Of a stretch of 64,000 nt of DNA, positions 42,458 to 49,755 are shown one piece after another. The notes below the pieces were generated by a model. It saw nothing but the letters and a program-made list of their open reading frames with translations, did no database searches and was not told where the DNA came from. Position 1 is the stretch's first letter; each line of letters opens with the position of its first letter. Made by a program: the position numbers and the translations under genes. Source of the stretch: Streptomyces sp. NBC_01267 (lineage in GTDB: Bacteria; Actinomycetota; Actinomycetes; Streptomycetales; Streptomycetaceae); the NCBI RefSeq assembly GCF_036241575.1, contig NZ_CP108455.1:2060501-2124500 (forward strand), given 5' to 3'.

Positions 42458-42652
42458 TTACCCCTCTCGGTGCCGGTCGCCGAATCCCGCGCGAGCCGGA
42501 CACACCTCCGAGGTCGGGCAGTTGTTACTGCCGAGGTCGTCCGGCGTGATCGGGTCGCCCCGGAACAGCACGGCTACTCCGTGCACTTCGCAGTAGGCAC
42601 CGGTGTCGTCCTCAAAGGGAAACGTGTGCTTGCCGATCGGGCAGTCCGTCAT
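42458..42652 (-). CDS. Small Cys-containing hypothetical protein, 64 residues
   Basis: Starts MTDCPIGKHTFPFEDDTGAY and has Cys4, Cys21, Cys45 and Cys51 plus several His, so it could bind a metal. A purine-rich GAGGCGAGGG stretch lies before the ATG. The ATG overlaps the stop (ATGA) of a short frame upstream that reads GNLSCNDAENWQNC and lacks a clear start (about 42649-42790). Function unknown. Confidence 0.65.
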   Translation of the reverse strand: MTDCPIGKHTFPFEDDTGAYCEVHGVAVLFRGDPITPDDLGSNNCPTSEVCPARAGFGDRHREG

Positions 42653-42853
42653 GCCCTCGCCTCGCGCACCACGCGCCGCGACCTCTCGCCTGCGCGGCAG
42701 TTCTGCCAGTTCTCGGCATCGTTGCAGCTGAGGTTCCCCCGGTGTGGTTGTTGTGGCCCTAGAAGACCGGCACCGTCCCGGCGGACGTGGAGTAGATAAA
42801 GATCAAACTTACGCAGTACACACAGGCGTGGGCGCTGCTCAGTGCGTTGCCGC

Positions 42854-43582
42854 TCACGCTCCCATGCCCGTGGCGGCCACCAGTTCGCGCACGCCCGTCA
42901 CCCGCGAGTGCTGGGACCGCAGGTCGTCCACAATCTTCCGGATCGCGGGCCGGTCGCGGATCTCGCCCGGCGAGACGCGCATCGCGGCCAGCAACTCGGC
43001 GGCTGTCTGCTCCGCCTTGCCCCACTGCCACCAGGCACGCCCGAGGTCGGTGTGCATGCGCGCCTTACGCTCGGCCGTCGCGAACTGGCTTTCGCGCAGG
43101 TCCCGCCCGGCTTCCAACGCGGCGCCCGCGTCCCCCAACGCCCAGTGAACCCCGACGGCGTACAGGTCGAGAACGGGGGCCGATGCCTGGTAGAGAGCGG
43201 GCCGGTGCGGGCTGGACCCGAAGTACTGCCGGAGCATCTGCTTGATCCGTTGCCGGGATCGCATCGGATCGACGATCAGAACATTCCTGATGGTTGTAAG
43301 ACGGCCATCAGGAAGGTGGGTGGGAAGGGAAAGCCACTGTCGTTGGAGCGGGTCACCGAGGGCTGCCAGCCGGGCCCGGTGCTGGTAGTCGCGGCGGGTG
43401 AACTGAACGTCGTCCAGGACGATCCAGTAGCCCGCCGCGAACAACTTGGCCACGGTCGTCAACCAGGGGAAGGGGTTGGGCTGGTGGATCGCGCACAGCC
43501 CGCCCGACGGCGGCAGCTCACGTCGTGAGGAGGCGGCTGTCGAAGCCGCTGGCGAGGAGAGATTCGTAGGCGGCATGCACAT
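42854..43582 (-). CDS. WbqC family N-terminus fused to a TPR-type regulator C-terminus (chimeric gene)
   Basis: A 242-residue protein joined from two unrelated parts. Residues 30 to about 130 are WbqC-like (CAIHQPNPFPWLTTVAKLFA, YWIVLDDVQFTRRDYQHRAR, LSLPTHLPDGRLTTIRNVLI). From about residue 133 (VLDLYAVGVHWALGDAGAAL, RAWWQWGKAEQTAAELLAAM) it is the TPR-like tail of Streptomyces XRE-type regulators. WbqC proteins are normally longer, and these tails normally follow a helix-turn-helix, so I infer an in-frame deletion that fused neighbouring genes. The start overlaps the YdcF gene by 65 bp and has no good ribosome site. It may be non-functional. Confidence 0.75.
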   Translation of the reverse strand: MCMPPTNLSSPAASTAASSRRELPPSGGLCAIHQPNPFPWLTTVAKLFAAGYWIVLDDVQFTRRDYQHRARLAALGDPLQRQWLSLPTHLPDGRLTTIRNVLIVDPMRSRQRIKQMLRQYFGSSPHRPALYQASAPVLDLYAVGVHWALGDAGAALEAGRDLRESQFATAERKARMHTDLGRAWWQWGKAEQTAAELLAAMRVSPGEIRDRPAIRKIVDDLRSQHSRVTGVRELVAATGMGA

Positions 43583-44186
43583 CCTCCGGGACGTCCTGGG
43601 CGATGGCGAAGCCGAGCTTCGGATACTCGATCACCCGCTGGAGGTCACCGACGAGCATGTCCAGGACGAGCTTCTCGTCGCCGATGCTCTTGAGATAGTC
43701 GTCGAACTCCAGTGGCTCCGAGGCGCAGATGATCTCGACCTCGGGCCACAGCTTGCGGGCGGTGGCGAAGGAGCGTCGCTCCATGTAGGGCTTGGAGACC
43801 AACAGCACCGTCTTCGGCGTGATCCCGGCGGTGGCGAGCACAGCGCGCGACAGGGTGATGTTCTGGCCGGTGTTCCCGGCGGTGGGCTCCAGCAGAATCG
43901 CCGGGGCGGGGACGCCGAGCTCGATGGCGTGCTCGCGGAAGTGCACGGCCTCCCCGCGCGGGAACACCCTGGCGGTGGTGGGGCTGTTCCCGCCGGTGAA
44001 GACCAGGTGCGGGAAGAGCCCGGCGCGATAGAGCTCGGCGGAGAACACAGCCACTCCGAGGTCGTGGCTGCCCAGGCCGATCGCCGCGTCGGCGGGCCGG
44101 GCCTCATGGTGCATCTGGTGGTAGTCCCAGATCAGCTTCGCTTGCTGCCGCTGGTCCTCGGTGAGTGCCTGCTGGTTGTCGCTCAC
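43518..44186 (-). CDS. YdcF family protein (DUF218)
   Basis: A 222-residue protein of the DUF218/YdcF family. Family motifs are AAIGLGSHDLGVAVFSAELY, LVFTGGNSPTTARVFPRGEA, the acidic-Asn motif EPTAGNTGQNITLSR and VLLVSKPYMERRSFATARKL. Relatives bind SAM or act in cell-envelope steps; this soluble form has no membrane helix. GGGGGGAT lies just before the GTG at 44186; an upstream codon at 44234 is unlikely. The gene overlaps the following WbqC chimera. Such YdcF-WbqC pairs recur with XRE regulators in Streptomyces. Confidence 0.85.
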   Translation of the reverse strand: MSDNQQALTEDQRQQAKLIWDYHQMHHEARPADAAIGLGSHDLGVAVFSAELYRAGLFPHLVFTGGNSPTTARVFPRGEAVHFREHAIELGVPAPAILLEPTAGNTGQNITLSRAVLATAGITPKTVLLVSKPYMERRSFATARKLWPEVEIICASEPLEFDDYLKSIGDEKLVLDMLVGDLQRVIEYPKLGFAIAQDVPEDVHAAYESLLASGFDSRLLTT

Positions 44187-44296
44187 GCGTATCCCCCCGT
44201 GGTCACCGTCACCGGGGCCGGGCCAGCCCCTCACTCATGGCGTGATGCCCCTCGATACTGCGCAGTTGGTGCGGCCAGTATCCCCGAACCGAACCC

Positions 44297-44316
44297 AGCT
44301 CAGCTCAGCTCAGCTC
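44297..44316. repeat. 5-bp repeat covering the stop codon of the lipoprotein gene
   Basis: AGCTC is repeated four times (44297-44316). The TGA stop of the lipoprotein gene lies inside the array, and a copy of the same TGA appears again every 5 bp after it. Confidence 0.9.
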
Positions 44317-44864
44317 CCGGACAGCTGCCCCGTCGAAGGCACCTTGTCCTTGACGTCGACGCCCGCGCTCTTCCCCGCGTCCTTCACCGAGTTGATCACG
44401 TCGTCGAAGGTCCCCGCCGCGCTGCCGTCCCCCTTGCGCAGCTTGCTCGGCAGGCTCTTCAGCGAGGCGACACCGGCCGTGAGCGGCGCGACCGCCTTCG
44501 CGAGGTGCGGGTCGCCCTTGGCGTTGTTCAGGGCGGCCTTGAGGCGGTTGTACGCGAACGTCCCGGCCAGCCCCGCCTTGACGACCGCGACCGTCCGTCC
44601 GTTCGCGCCCTTCTTGAACTTGCCGTTCCTGAACGGCTTCACGATCCACTGGTACGCCGCCCCGGCCGCGAGTCCCGCGTTGGCGACGAAGCGGGTCTTC
44701 GCGAGCTTCTGCTGCTCGGCGGAACTGGTCGCCGACGGGGCCGCCGCGTGGGTCGCCGCGGCCTGCGCGCTGGCGTCGCTCCCGCAGCCGGTGCCCCCGG
44801 CCAGCAGGGCCCCGGACAGGGCCAGGGCGACGGCGGAACGGCGGAGCGGGGCGGTGCTGACCAC
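44310..44864 (-). CDS. Putative lipoprotein of unknown function
   Basis: A 184-residue exported protein. The signal RRSAVALALSGALLAGGTGC ends in a lipobox with Cys28 or so as the lipid anchor. The mature part is Ala/Lys-rich with a conserved-looking core TRFVANAGLAAGAAYQWIVK and AGLAGTFAYNRLKAALNNAK, predicted helical. GGAGG lies 6 nt before the GTG at 44864. No enzyme motif is present. Divergent from the small membrane protein gene. Confidence 0.82.
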   Translation of the reverse strand: MVSTAPLRRSAVALALSGALLAGGTGCGSDASAQAAATHAAAPSATSSAEQQKLAKTRFVANAGLAAGAAYQWIVKPFRNGKFKKGANGRTVAVVKAGLAGTFAYNRLKAALNNAKGDPHLAKAVAPLTAGVASLKSLPSKLRKGDGSAAGTFDDVINSVKDAGKSAGVDVKDKVPSTGQLSGS

Positions 44865-45020
44865 GGCGGACCTCCGGAAGCCTGGGTTCGGGAGCATGTT
44901 CAGGAGCGCGTACGGCGGCACGTACGGCGTACTGCGCAGCCTCACCCGCCCCGCCGGGGGCCGCCAGCCCGGACGGCCCGTACGGGTTTCACGCACGCAC
45001 AAGCGGCAACACGTTCGAGC

Positions 45021-45308
45021 ATGTCTCGCTATTCGAACGCAAGTAATCCGGCGGCGAACATCATCATGGTCATCGCCGATGTCGTGGCCTTCATCCTGGC
45101 CCTGTGGATCGTGATGTACCTGCTGGACGCGAACCGGGCCAACGACCTGGTGCGCTTCGTCCACCACGCGGCCGACTGGCTGGCCGGCTGGTCGCGCGAC
45201 ATGTTCACCTTCGACGAGGCGTGGGCCCGGGTCGTCGCGGGCTACGGTCTCGCCGCGGTCGTGTACCTCGGCATCGGCCACCTCGTGGCGGGCCGGGTGC
45301 GCCGCTGA
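45021..45308 (+). CDS. Small membrane protein, 95 residues
   Basis: MSRYSNASNPAANIIMVIAD opens a protein with two helices (residues 12-37 and 70-90) joined by an amphipathic, Trp-rich loop (FVHHAADWLAGWSRDMF). No clear ribosome site precedes the ATG. It looks like a conserved small Streptomyces membrane protein. Function unknown. Confidence 0.78.
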   Translation: MSRYSNASNPAANIIMVIADVVAFILALWIVMYLLDANRANDLVRFVHHAADWLAGWSRDMFTFDEAWARVVAGYGLAAVVYLGIGHLVAGRVRR

Positions 45309-45357
45309 GAGGGGCCGGGTGCTCCGCTGATACGGCGGCGGCCCGGGTGACGGCCGG

Positions 45358-46437
45358 TCAGCGGCAGCAGTCCGGGGCGAGCCCGGTCGGCAGGCGGGTG
45401 CCGCCGAAGACCTCGGTGGTCGCCTCGTCACCGCCGAGCGCGGCCACCGCGAGCAACAGGGAGCCCGCCGTCCAGCTGGTGCGCTCCTCGGGCCACAGCG
45501 CCCGGTCGTCGAAGACGTACCCCGTCCAGTACAGGCCGTCCTCGGCGCGCAGGTGCCGGATGGAACGGAGAATCTCCAGGGCGCGGTCCGACTCCCCCAT
45601 CGCCCAGAGCGTCAGGGCCAGTTCACAGCTCTCGCCGCCGGTCACCCAGTTGTTGGGCAGCACACAGCGCACCCCCCACTCCGGTACGACGAAGCGGTCC
45701 CAGCCCTCCTCGATACGCTCCTTGGCGGCCGTGCCCCTGATCGCGCCCCCGAGCACCGGGTAGTACCAGTCCATCGAGTACCGGCTCTTGTCCAGGAAGC
45801 GCTCGGGGTGGCTGCGGATGGCGTGGCCCAGCGCTCCGGCCGCCAACTCCCAGTCGGGCTGCGGCTCTTCGCGCGCCTCGGCGAGCGCGAGGGCGCAGCG
45901 CAGCGCCTGGTAGACGGACGAGGAACCGGTCAGCAGCGCGTCCCGGACGACCGCCCCGCCCTCTTCGGCGGGCTCCCGCTTCCAGCCGATCTCACCGCCG
46001 GGCTGCTGGAGCCGGAGGACGAATTCGACCGCCGCGTACACGACGGGCCACATCCGGTCGGCGAAACCGTCGTCGCCGGTGGCCAGGTAGTGGTGCCAGA
46101 CGCCGACGGCCACGTACGCGCAGAAGTTGGACTCCCGGCCCCGGTCGGTGACCCGCGCCGCGTCCCCGTCCTGGTAGGCGGCGTACCAGGAGCCGTCGTC
46201 GTTCTGGTGCGCGGCGAGCCACTGGTACGCCCGCTCCGCCGCCTCGTGCTGGCCCGCGGCGTCCAGCGCCATGGCCGCCTCGGTGTGGTCCCACGGGTCG
46301 AGGTGGTGGCCGCGGAACCACGGGATCGCGCCGTCCTCCCGCTGTTCGGCAAGGATTCCGGCGACGGTCAGGTCGGCCTGCTCGGCGGTGAGCACTCCGG
46401 GCAGAACGAGGTGTTCGGTGCGGCCCGGTGAGGTCAC
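45358..46437 (-). CDS. Alpha/alpha-toroid protein annotated as prenyltransferase-like
   Basis: A 359-residue protein built of helical repeats (GHHLDPWDHTEAAMALDAAG, AYQWLAAHQNDDGSWYAAYQ, WPVVYAAVEFVLRLQQPGGE) of the six-hairpin/squalene-cyclase-like toroid. It lacks the DxDD motif of cyclases, so glycan binding or hydrolysis is as likely. The GTG at 46437 overlaps the stop of the upstream methyltransferase gene, and both follow a glycosyltransferase gene: the three form one unit that probably makes or edits a glycan or glycolipid. Confidence 0.82.
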   Translation of the reverse strand: MTSPGRTEHLVLPGVLTAEQADLTVAGILAEQREDGAIPWFRGHHLDPWDHTEAAMALDAAGQHEAAERAYQWLAAHQNDDGSWYAAYQDGDAARVTDRGRESNFCAYVAVGVWHHYLATGDDGFADRMWPVVYAAVEFVLRLQQPGGEIGWKREPAEEGGAVVRDALLTGSSSVYQALRCALALAEAREEPQPDWELAAGALGHAIRSHPERFLDKSRYSMDWYYPVLGGAIRGTAAKERIEEGWDRFVVPEWGVRCVLPNNWVTGGESCELALTLWAMGESDRALEILRSIRHLRAEDGLYWTGYVFDDRALWPEERTSWTAGSLLLAVAALGGDEATTEVFGGTRLPTGLAPDCCR

Positions 46438-47165
46438 GCGCCCACCCGGGGGGTGTGCGGCTTGGTCGCGTACGCCACGAAGCTCTTGCCGACGACCGGG
46501 TTCAGCGCCCGCTCGGCGAGCCGGGTGGCCAGCGGCTTCTTCATGATGTCCCAGACCAGCAGCTGGTGGTAGGCGCGGACCGGCAGGGCCTGGTCGTTGT
46601 CCACGCCGAAGGCGCACTTGAGCCACCAGTACGGGGAGTGCAGAGCGTGCGCGTGGTGGCTGCCGTACGGGCGCAGACCCGCCTCGCGGATCTTGCCCAG
46701 CAGTTCGTCCGCCTTGTAGATGCGGATGTGGCCGCCCTCGACCTCGTGGTACGCGTCCGACAGCGCCCAGCACACCTTCTCGGGCCCGTAGCGCGGCACC
46801 GTGATCGCGATCCGGCCGCCGGGTTTCAGTACGCGCACCATCTCGGCGAGCACCCCCTTGTCGTCCGGGATGTGCTCCATGACCTCGGAGATGATCACGA
46901 CGTCGAACGAGGCGTCGGGGAACGGCAGGTTGAGCGCGTCGCCCTGCATGGCGGTGGCGGTGGCGCCCGCCGGGGCCTCCCCCTCCTGCCGCATGGCGGC
47001 GAACCACTTGGCCACCTCGCGGATCTCGTCACCGTTCTGGTCGAGGGCCACGACCTGTGCGCCGCGCCGGTAGCACTCGAAGGCGTGCCGGCCGGCGCCG
47101 CAGCCGAGGTCGAGCACACGGTCGCCCGGAGCGAGCGGGAAGCGGGAGAAGTCCACGGTCAGCAC
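46434..47165 (-). CDS. Class I SAM-dependent methyltransferase
   Basis: A 243-residue Methyltransf_11 type enzyme: SAM loop GDRVLDLGCGAGRHAFECYR, then VVALDQNGDEIREVAKW, NLPFPDASFDVVIISEVMEH and VLKPGGRIAITVPRYG. The GTG at 47165 follows GAAGG; the open frame continues into the glycosyltransferase gene without homology. Middle gene of the glycosyltransferase - methyltransferase - toroid unit, so it probably methylates the same glycan-type product. Confidence 0.9.
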   Translation of the reverse strand: MLTVDFSRFPLAPGDRVLDLGCGAGRHAFECYRRGAQVVALDQNGDEIREVAKWFAAMRQEGEAPAGATATAMQGDALNLPFPDASFDVVIISEVMEHIPDDKGVLAEMVRVLKPGGRIAITVPRYGPEKVCWALSDAYHEVEGGHIRIYKADELLGKIREAGLRPYGSHHAHALHSPYWWLKCAFGVDNDQALPVRAYHQLLVWDIMKKPLATRLAERALNPVVGKSFVAYATKPHTPRVGA

Positions 47166-47212
47166 GGGTCTGCCTTCTTCGCTGGGAGGGTGGGGGTACG
47201 GGCTGGCTGGTG

Positions 47213-48520
47213 TCAGGCGCTCGGGCGCCGGGCCGCGATGGCCTCGCGGTAGCGCTCCACGGTGCCGATGGCGGCCTGTTTCCAGGTGAAGCGGGCCAGG
47301 ACGCGCTCCCGGCCCGCCGCGCCCAGCCGGGTACGGAGCACGGGGTCGGCGAGCAGCCGGGACAGTGCGGCGGCCAGCGCGCCCGCGTCCGCGGGCGGCA
47401 CCGCCAGGCAGGTCTCGCCGTCGGGTCCGGCGACTTCGGGGATCGCTCCGCCGGTGGTCGCCACCAGCGGGGTGCCGGTGGCCATCGCCTCGGCGGCGGG
47501 CAGCGAGAACCCCTCGTACAGCGAGGGCACGCAGGCGACCTGCGCGCCGCGCACCAGGTCGACGAGTTCCTCGTCGCTGATGCCCTTGACGAACCTGACG
47601 GCTCCGTCGAGCCCGTACCGCTCGATGGCCTGCGCGACCGGTCCGTCCTCGGCACGCTTGCCGACGACGACGAGGTGGGCGTCCGGGTGCTCGGTGCGGA
47701 TCTTCGCGAGGGCCTCGACGAGATGGACGAGCCCCTTGAGCGGTACGTCGGCGCTGGAGGTCGTCACGATCCGGCCGGGCACCTCCGCGACGGCGGGGTC
47801 GGGCGACCACAGTCCGGTGTCGGCGCCTATGTGCACGACGTGGATCCGGTCCCGGCGCACCCCGAGGTCGTCGATGATCTCCTGCTGGGAGGAGCCGGAG
47901 ACGGTGAGGACGGAGGGCAGCCGGCGGGCGACCCGCTTCTGCATCCGGGTGAAGCCGTACCAGCGGCGTACGGAGGCCCGGCGGCGCCAGTCCCCGGCCG
48001 CTGCTAGGTCGAGTCTGCGGTCGACGGTGATGGGGTGGTGGACCGTGGTGACGAGGGGCGCGCCGAGGTCGCCGAGAAGCCCGTAACCGAGGGTCTGGTT
48101 GTCGTGGATGACGTCGAACTCGCCGCGCCTGGCGGTGAGATGACGCCTGGCGCGCAGCGAGAAGGTCAGCGGTTCGGGGAAACCGCCGGTCCACATGGTT
48201 CCGACCTCGACGGCGTCGATCCAGTCGCGGTACTCGTCACGGGCGGGGGTGCGGAAGGGGTCGGGGCTGCGGTAGAGGTCGAGGCTGGGCAACTCGGTGA
48301 GCGGTACGCCCTCGTCGAGGACCGGGAAGGGCTGGGCGCCGATCACCTCGACACTGTGCCCGAGCCGGGCGAGCTCCCGCGAGAGGTGCCGGGCGTAGAC
48401 GCCCTGGCCTCCGCAGAAAGGATTTCCCTTGTACGTGAGGAACGCGATGCGCAGCGGGCCCTCCGTACCGGAGCTGGAGCCTCCGGCGAGGGGGCCCGAC
48501 TCTATGGCCTCAGCGGTCAC
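47213..48520 (-). CDS. Glycosyltransferase family 4
   Basis: A 435-residue GT-B enzyme. The N-terminal domain has RIAFLTYKGNPFCGGQGVYA and DVIHDNQTLGYGLLGDLGAP; the C-terminal nucleotide-sugar domain has VVVGKRAEDGPVAQAIERYG, the VPSLYEGFSLPAAEAMATGT block with the E-x7-E pair, and TGGAIPEVAG. AAGGGGG precedes the GTG at 48520. First gene of the three-gene glycan unit. The KstR-like box at 48575 lies 55 bp upstream, so it may answer to KstR as well as to its own promoter. Confidence 0.92.
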   Translation of the reverse strand: MTAEAIESGPLAGGSSSGTEGPLRIAFLTYKGNPFCGGQGVYARHLSRELARLGHSVEVIGAQPFPVLDEGVPLTELPSLDLYRSPDPFRTPARDEYRDWIDAVEVGTMWTGGFPEPLTFSLRARRHLTARRGEFDVIHDNQTLGYGLLGDLGAPLVTTVHHPITVDRRLDLAAAGDWRRRASVRRWYGFTRMQKRVARRLPSVLTVSGSSQQEIIDDLGVRRDRIHVVHIGADTGLWSPDPAVAEVPGRIVTTSSADVPLKGLVHLVEALAKIRTEHPDAHLVVVGKRAEDGPVAQAIERYGLDGAVRFVKGISDEELVDLVRGAQVACVPSLYEGFSLPAAEAMATGTPLVATTGGAIPEVAGPDGETCLAVPPADAGALAAALSRLLADPVLRTRLGAAGRERVLARFTWKQAAIGTVERYREAIAARRPSA

Positions 48521-48574
48521 ACTCGGCCCCCTTCTCACAGCACTCTCGGCGGAGCGTAGCCGCTCACGCTAATC

Positions 48575-48588
48575 TAGAACAAGTTCTC
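48575..48588. promoter_or_regulatory. KstR-like operator, one mismatch, before kstR
   Basis: TAGAACAAGTTCTC fits TNNAACNNGTTNNA except the last base. It sits between the divergent kstR-like and glycosyltransferase genes; TAATCT overlaps it on the plus strand as a possible -10. This is where an autoregulatory site should be. Confidence 0.75.
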
Positions 48589-48720
48589 GCAGGCCTGAGC
48601 TCCGAAGGCGCGCTCCGGGAGAACTCGGCCAGTCTTGATCGATCGACGAGCTTCGAATCTACCGGCAGGTAGCACCGTCGTAACAGCCGGATCAGGTGAT
48701 TCGCGCCACGGCGGGAGCGG

Positions 48721-49344
48721 ATGGGACAGATGACAGTGGAAGCCAAGCCGGCGTCGCCGCCCCTGACGGAACGCCAGGAGGCCCGCCGCCGCCGGATTCT
48801 GCACGCGAGCGCCCAGCTGGCCATCCGGGGCGGCTTCGACGCGGTACAGATGCGCGAGGTCGCCGAGGACTCGTCGGTCGCGCTCGGCACGCTCTACCGG
48901 TACTTCCCCTCCAAGATCCATCTGCTGGTCGCCACCATGCAGGACCAGCTCCAGCACCTGCACACCGCCCTCCGCAAACGGCCCCCCACGGGGGAAACCC
49001 CCGCCGAGCGTGTGGCGTCGACCCTGATGGGCGCCTTCCGCGCGCTCCAGCGGGAGCCGCATCTGGCGGACGCGATGGTCCGGGCGCTGACCTTCGCCGA
49101 CCGGAGCGTCAGCCCCGAGGTGGACACGGTGTCCCGCCAGACGACGGCGATCATCCTGGACGCGATGGGCCTGGAGCGCCCGACGCCCGAGCAGCTCTCG
49201 GCGGTCCGGGTCATCGAGCACACCTGGCACTCCGCGCTGATCACCTGGCTGTCGGGGCGGGCCTCGATCGCCCAGGTGAAGATCGACATCGAGACGGTCT
49301 GCCGGTTGATCGACCTGACCGCCCCGGACAGCGGTTCGCGCTGA
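48721..49344 (+). CDS. kstR: TetR family regulator, KstR-like
   Basis: A 207-residue TetR-family repressor. The DNA-binding region reads RRRRILHASAQLAIRGGFDA, VQMREVAEDSSVALGTLYRY and FPSKIHLLV, which agrees very closely with what I know of mycobacterial KstR (GGYEAVQMR, VAVGTLYRYFPSKVHLLV). The ligand domain includes REPHLADAMVRALTFADRSV, also like KstR. KstR binds steroid-CoA esters and represses sterol catabolism genes. Matching operators lie before this gene and many steroid-type genes in the window. The ATG at 48721 has GGGAG before it; an ATG at 48730 is possible. The next genes are ferredoxin and aldehyde dehydrogenase on the other strand. Confidence 0.88.
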   Translation: MGQMTVEAKPASPPLTERQEARRRRILHASAQLAIRGGFDAVQMREVAEDSSVALGTLYRYFPSKIHLLVATMQDQLQHLHTALRKRPPTGETPAERVASTLMGAFRALQREPHLADAMVRALTFADRSVSPEVDTVSRQTTAIILDAMGLERPTPEQLSAVRVIEHTWHSALITWLSGRASIAQVKIDIETVCRLIDLTAPDSGSR

Positions 49345-49355
49345 ACCGTGCCGGG

Positions 49356-49448
49356 CACGGGTGGGGCGGGCACGCGGTCGTACGGCGCACGGGTGGGGCG
49401 GGCACGCGGCGCGCGGTCGTACGGCGCACGCGGTCGTACGGCGCACGT
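49356..49448. repeat. Nested direct repeats after kstR
   Basis: GCGGTCGTACGGCGCAC occurs three times and ACGGGTGGGGCGGGCACGCG twice in this stretch, giving a mosaic of about 17-bp and 32-bp units just after the kstR stop codon. Confidence 0.8.
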
Positions 49449-49462
49449 GCCACGCGCCCGCC

Positions 49463-49533
49463 TCACTCGCCGGGTCACTCAACGAATCACTCAACGGGTC
49501 ACTCGACGAGCACTCGTCGGGTCACTCGTCGGG
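49463..49533. repeat. 12-bp tandem repeat that includes the ferredoxin stop codon
   Basis: Six units of the form TCACTCGTCGGG (five of 12 bp, one of 11 bp). On the minus strand the first encodes the end Pro-Asp-Glu-stop of the ferredoxin, and nearly all later units keep GAGTGA. Confidence 0.93.
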
Positions 49534-49755
49534 CGGGAAGACCGCCTCCCCGCTCCCGAGCAGCGTGATCGTGATGGCCTCGACCGGACAGCCCTCGGCC
49601 GCGGCCAGCACCTTCTCGTGCGCGTCGGTGTCCGGTGACCGCGGATGGGACTGCCGCGCCGAGTCGAGCGCGAACCCGTCGGGGGCGTGGTTCACGCACA
49701 TCCCCGAGCCGATGCAGACGGACCGGTCGACCTCCACGTGCCAGCGGTCGCCCAT
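49522..49755 (-). CDS. [3Fe-4S] ferredoxin
   Basis: A 77-residue ferredoxin of the type that feeds P450s. Cluster ligands are Cys14 and Cys20 in VDRSVCIGSGMCVNHAPDGF and Cys56 in AAAEGCPVEAITI; the middle position is taken by His/Asn, so a 3Fe-4S rather than 4Fe-4S cluster is expected. The ATG overlaps the stop of the aldehyde dehydrogenase gene (TGATG). It is the likely electron donor for the CYP125-like enzyme encoded 12 kb away under the same kind of operator. No ferredoxin reductase gene is present in the window. Confidence 0.92.
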   Translation of the reverse strand: MGDRWHVEVDRSVCIGSGMCVNHAPDGFALDSARQSHPRSPDTDAHEKVLAAAEGCPVEAITITLLGSGEAVFPPDE

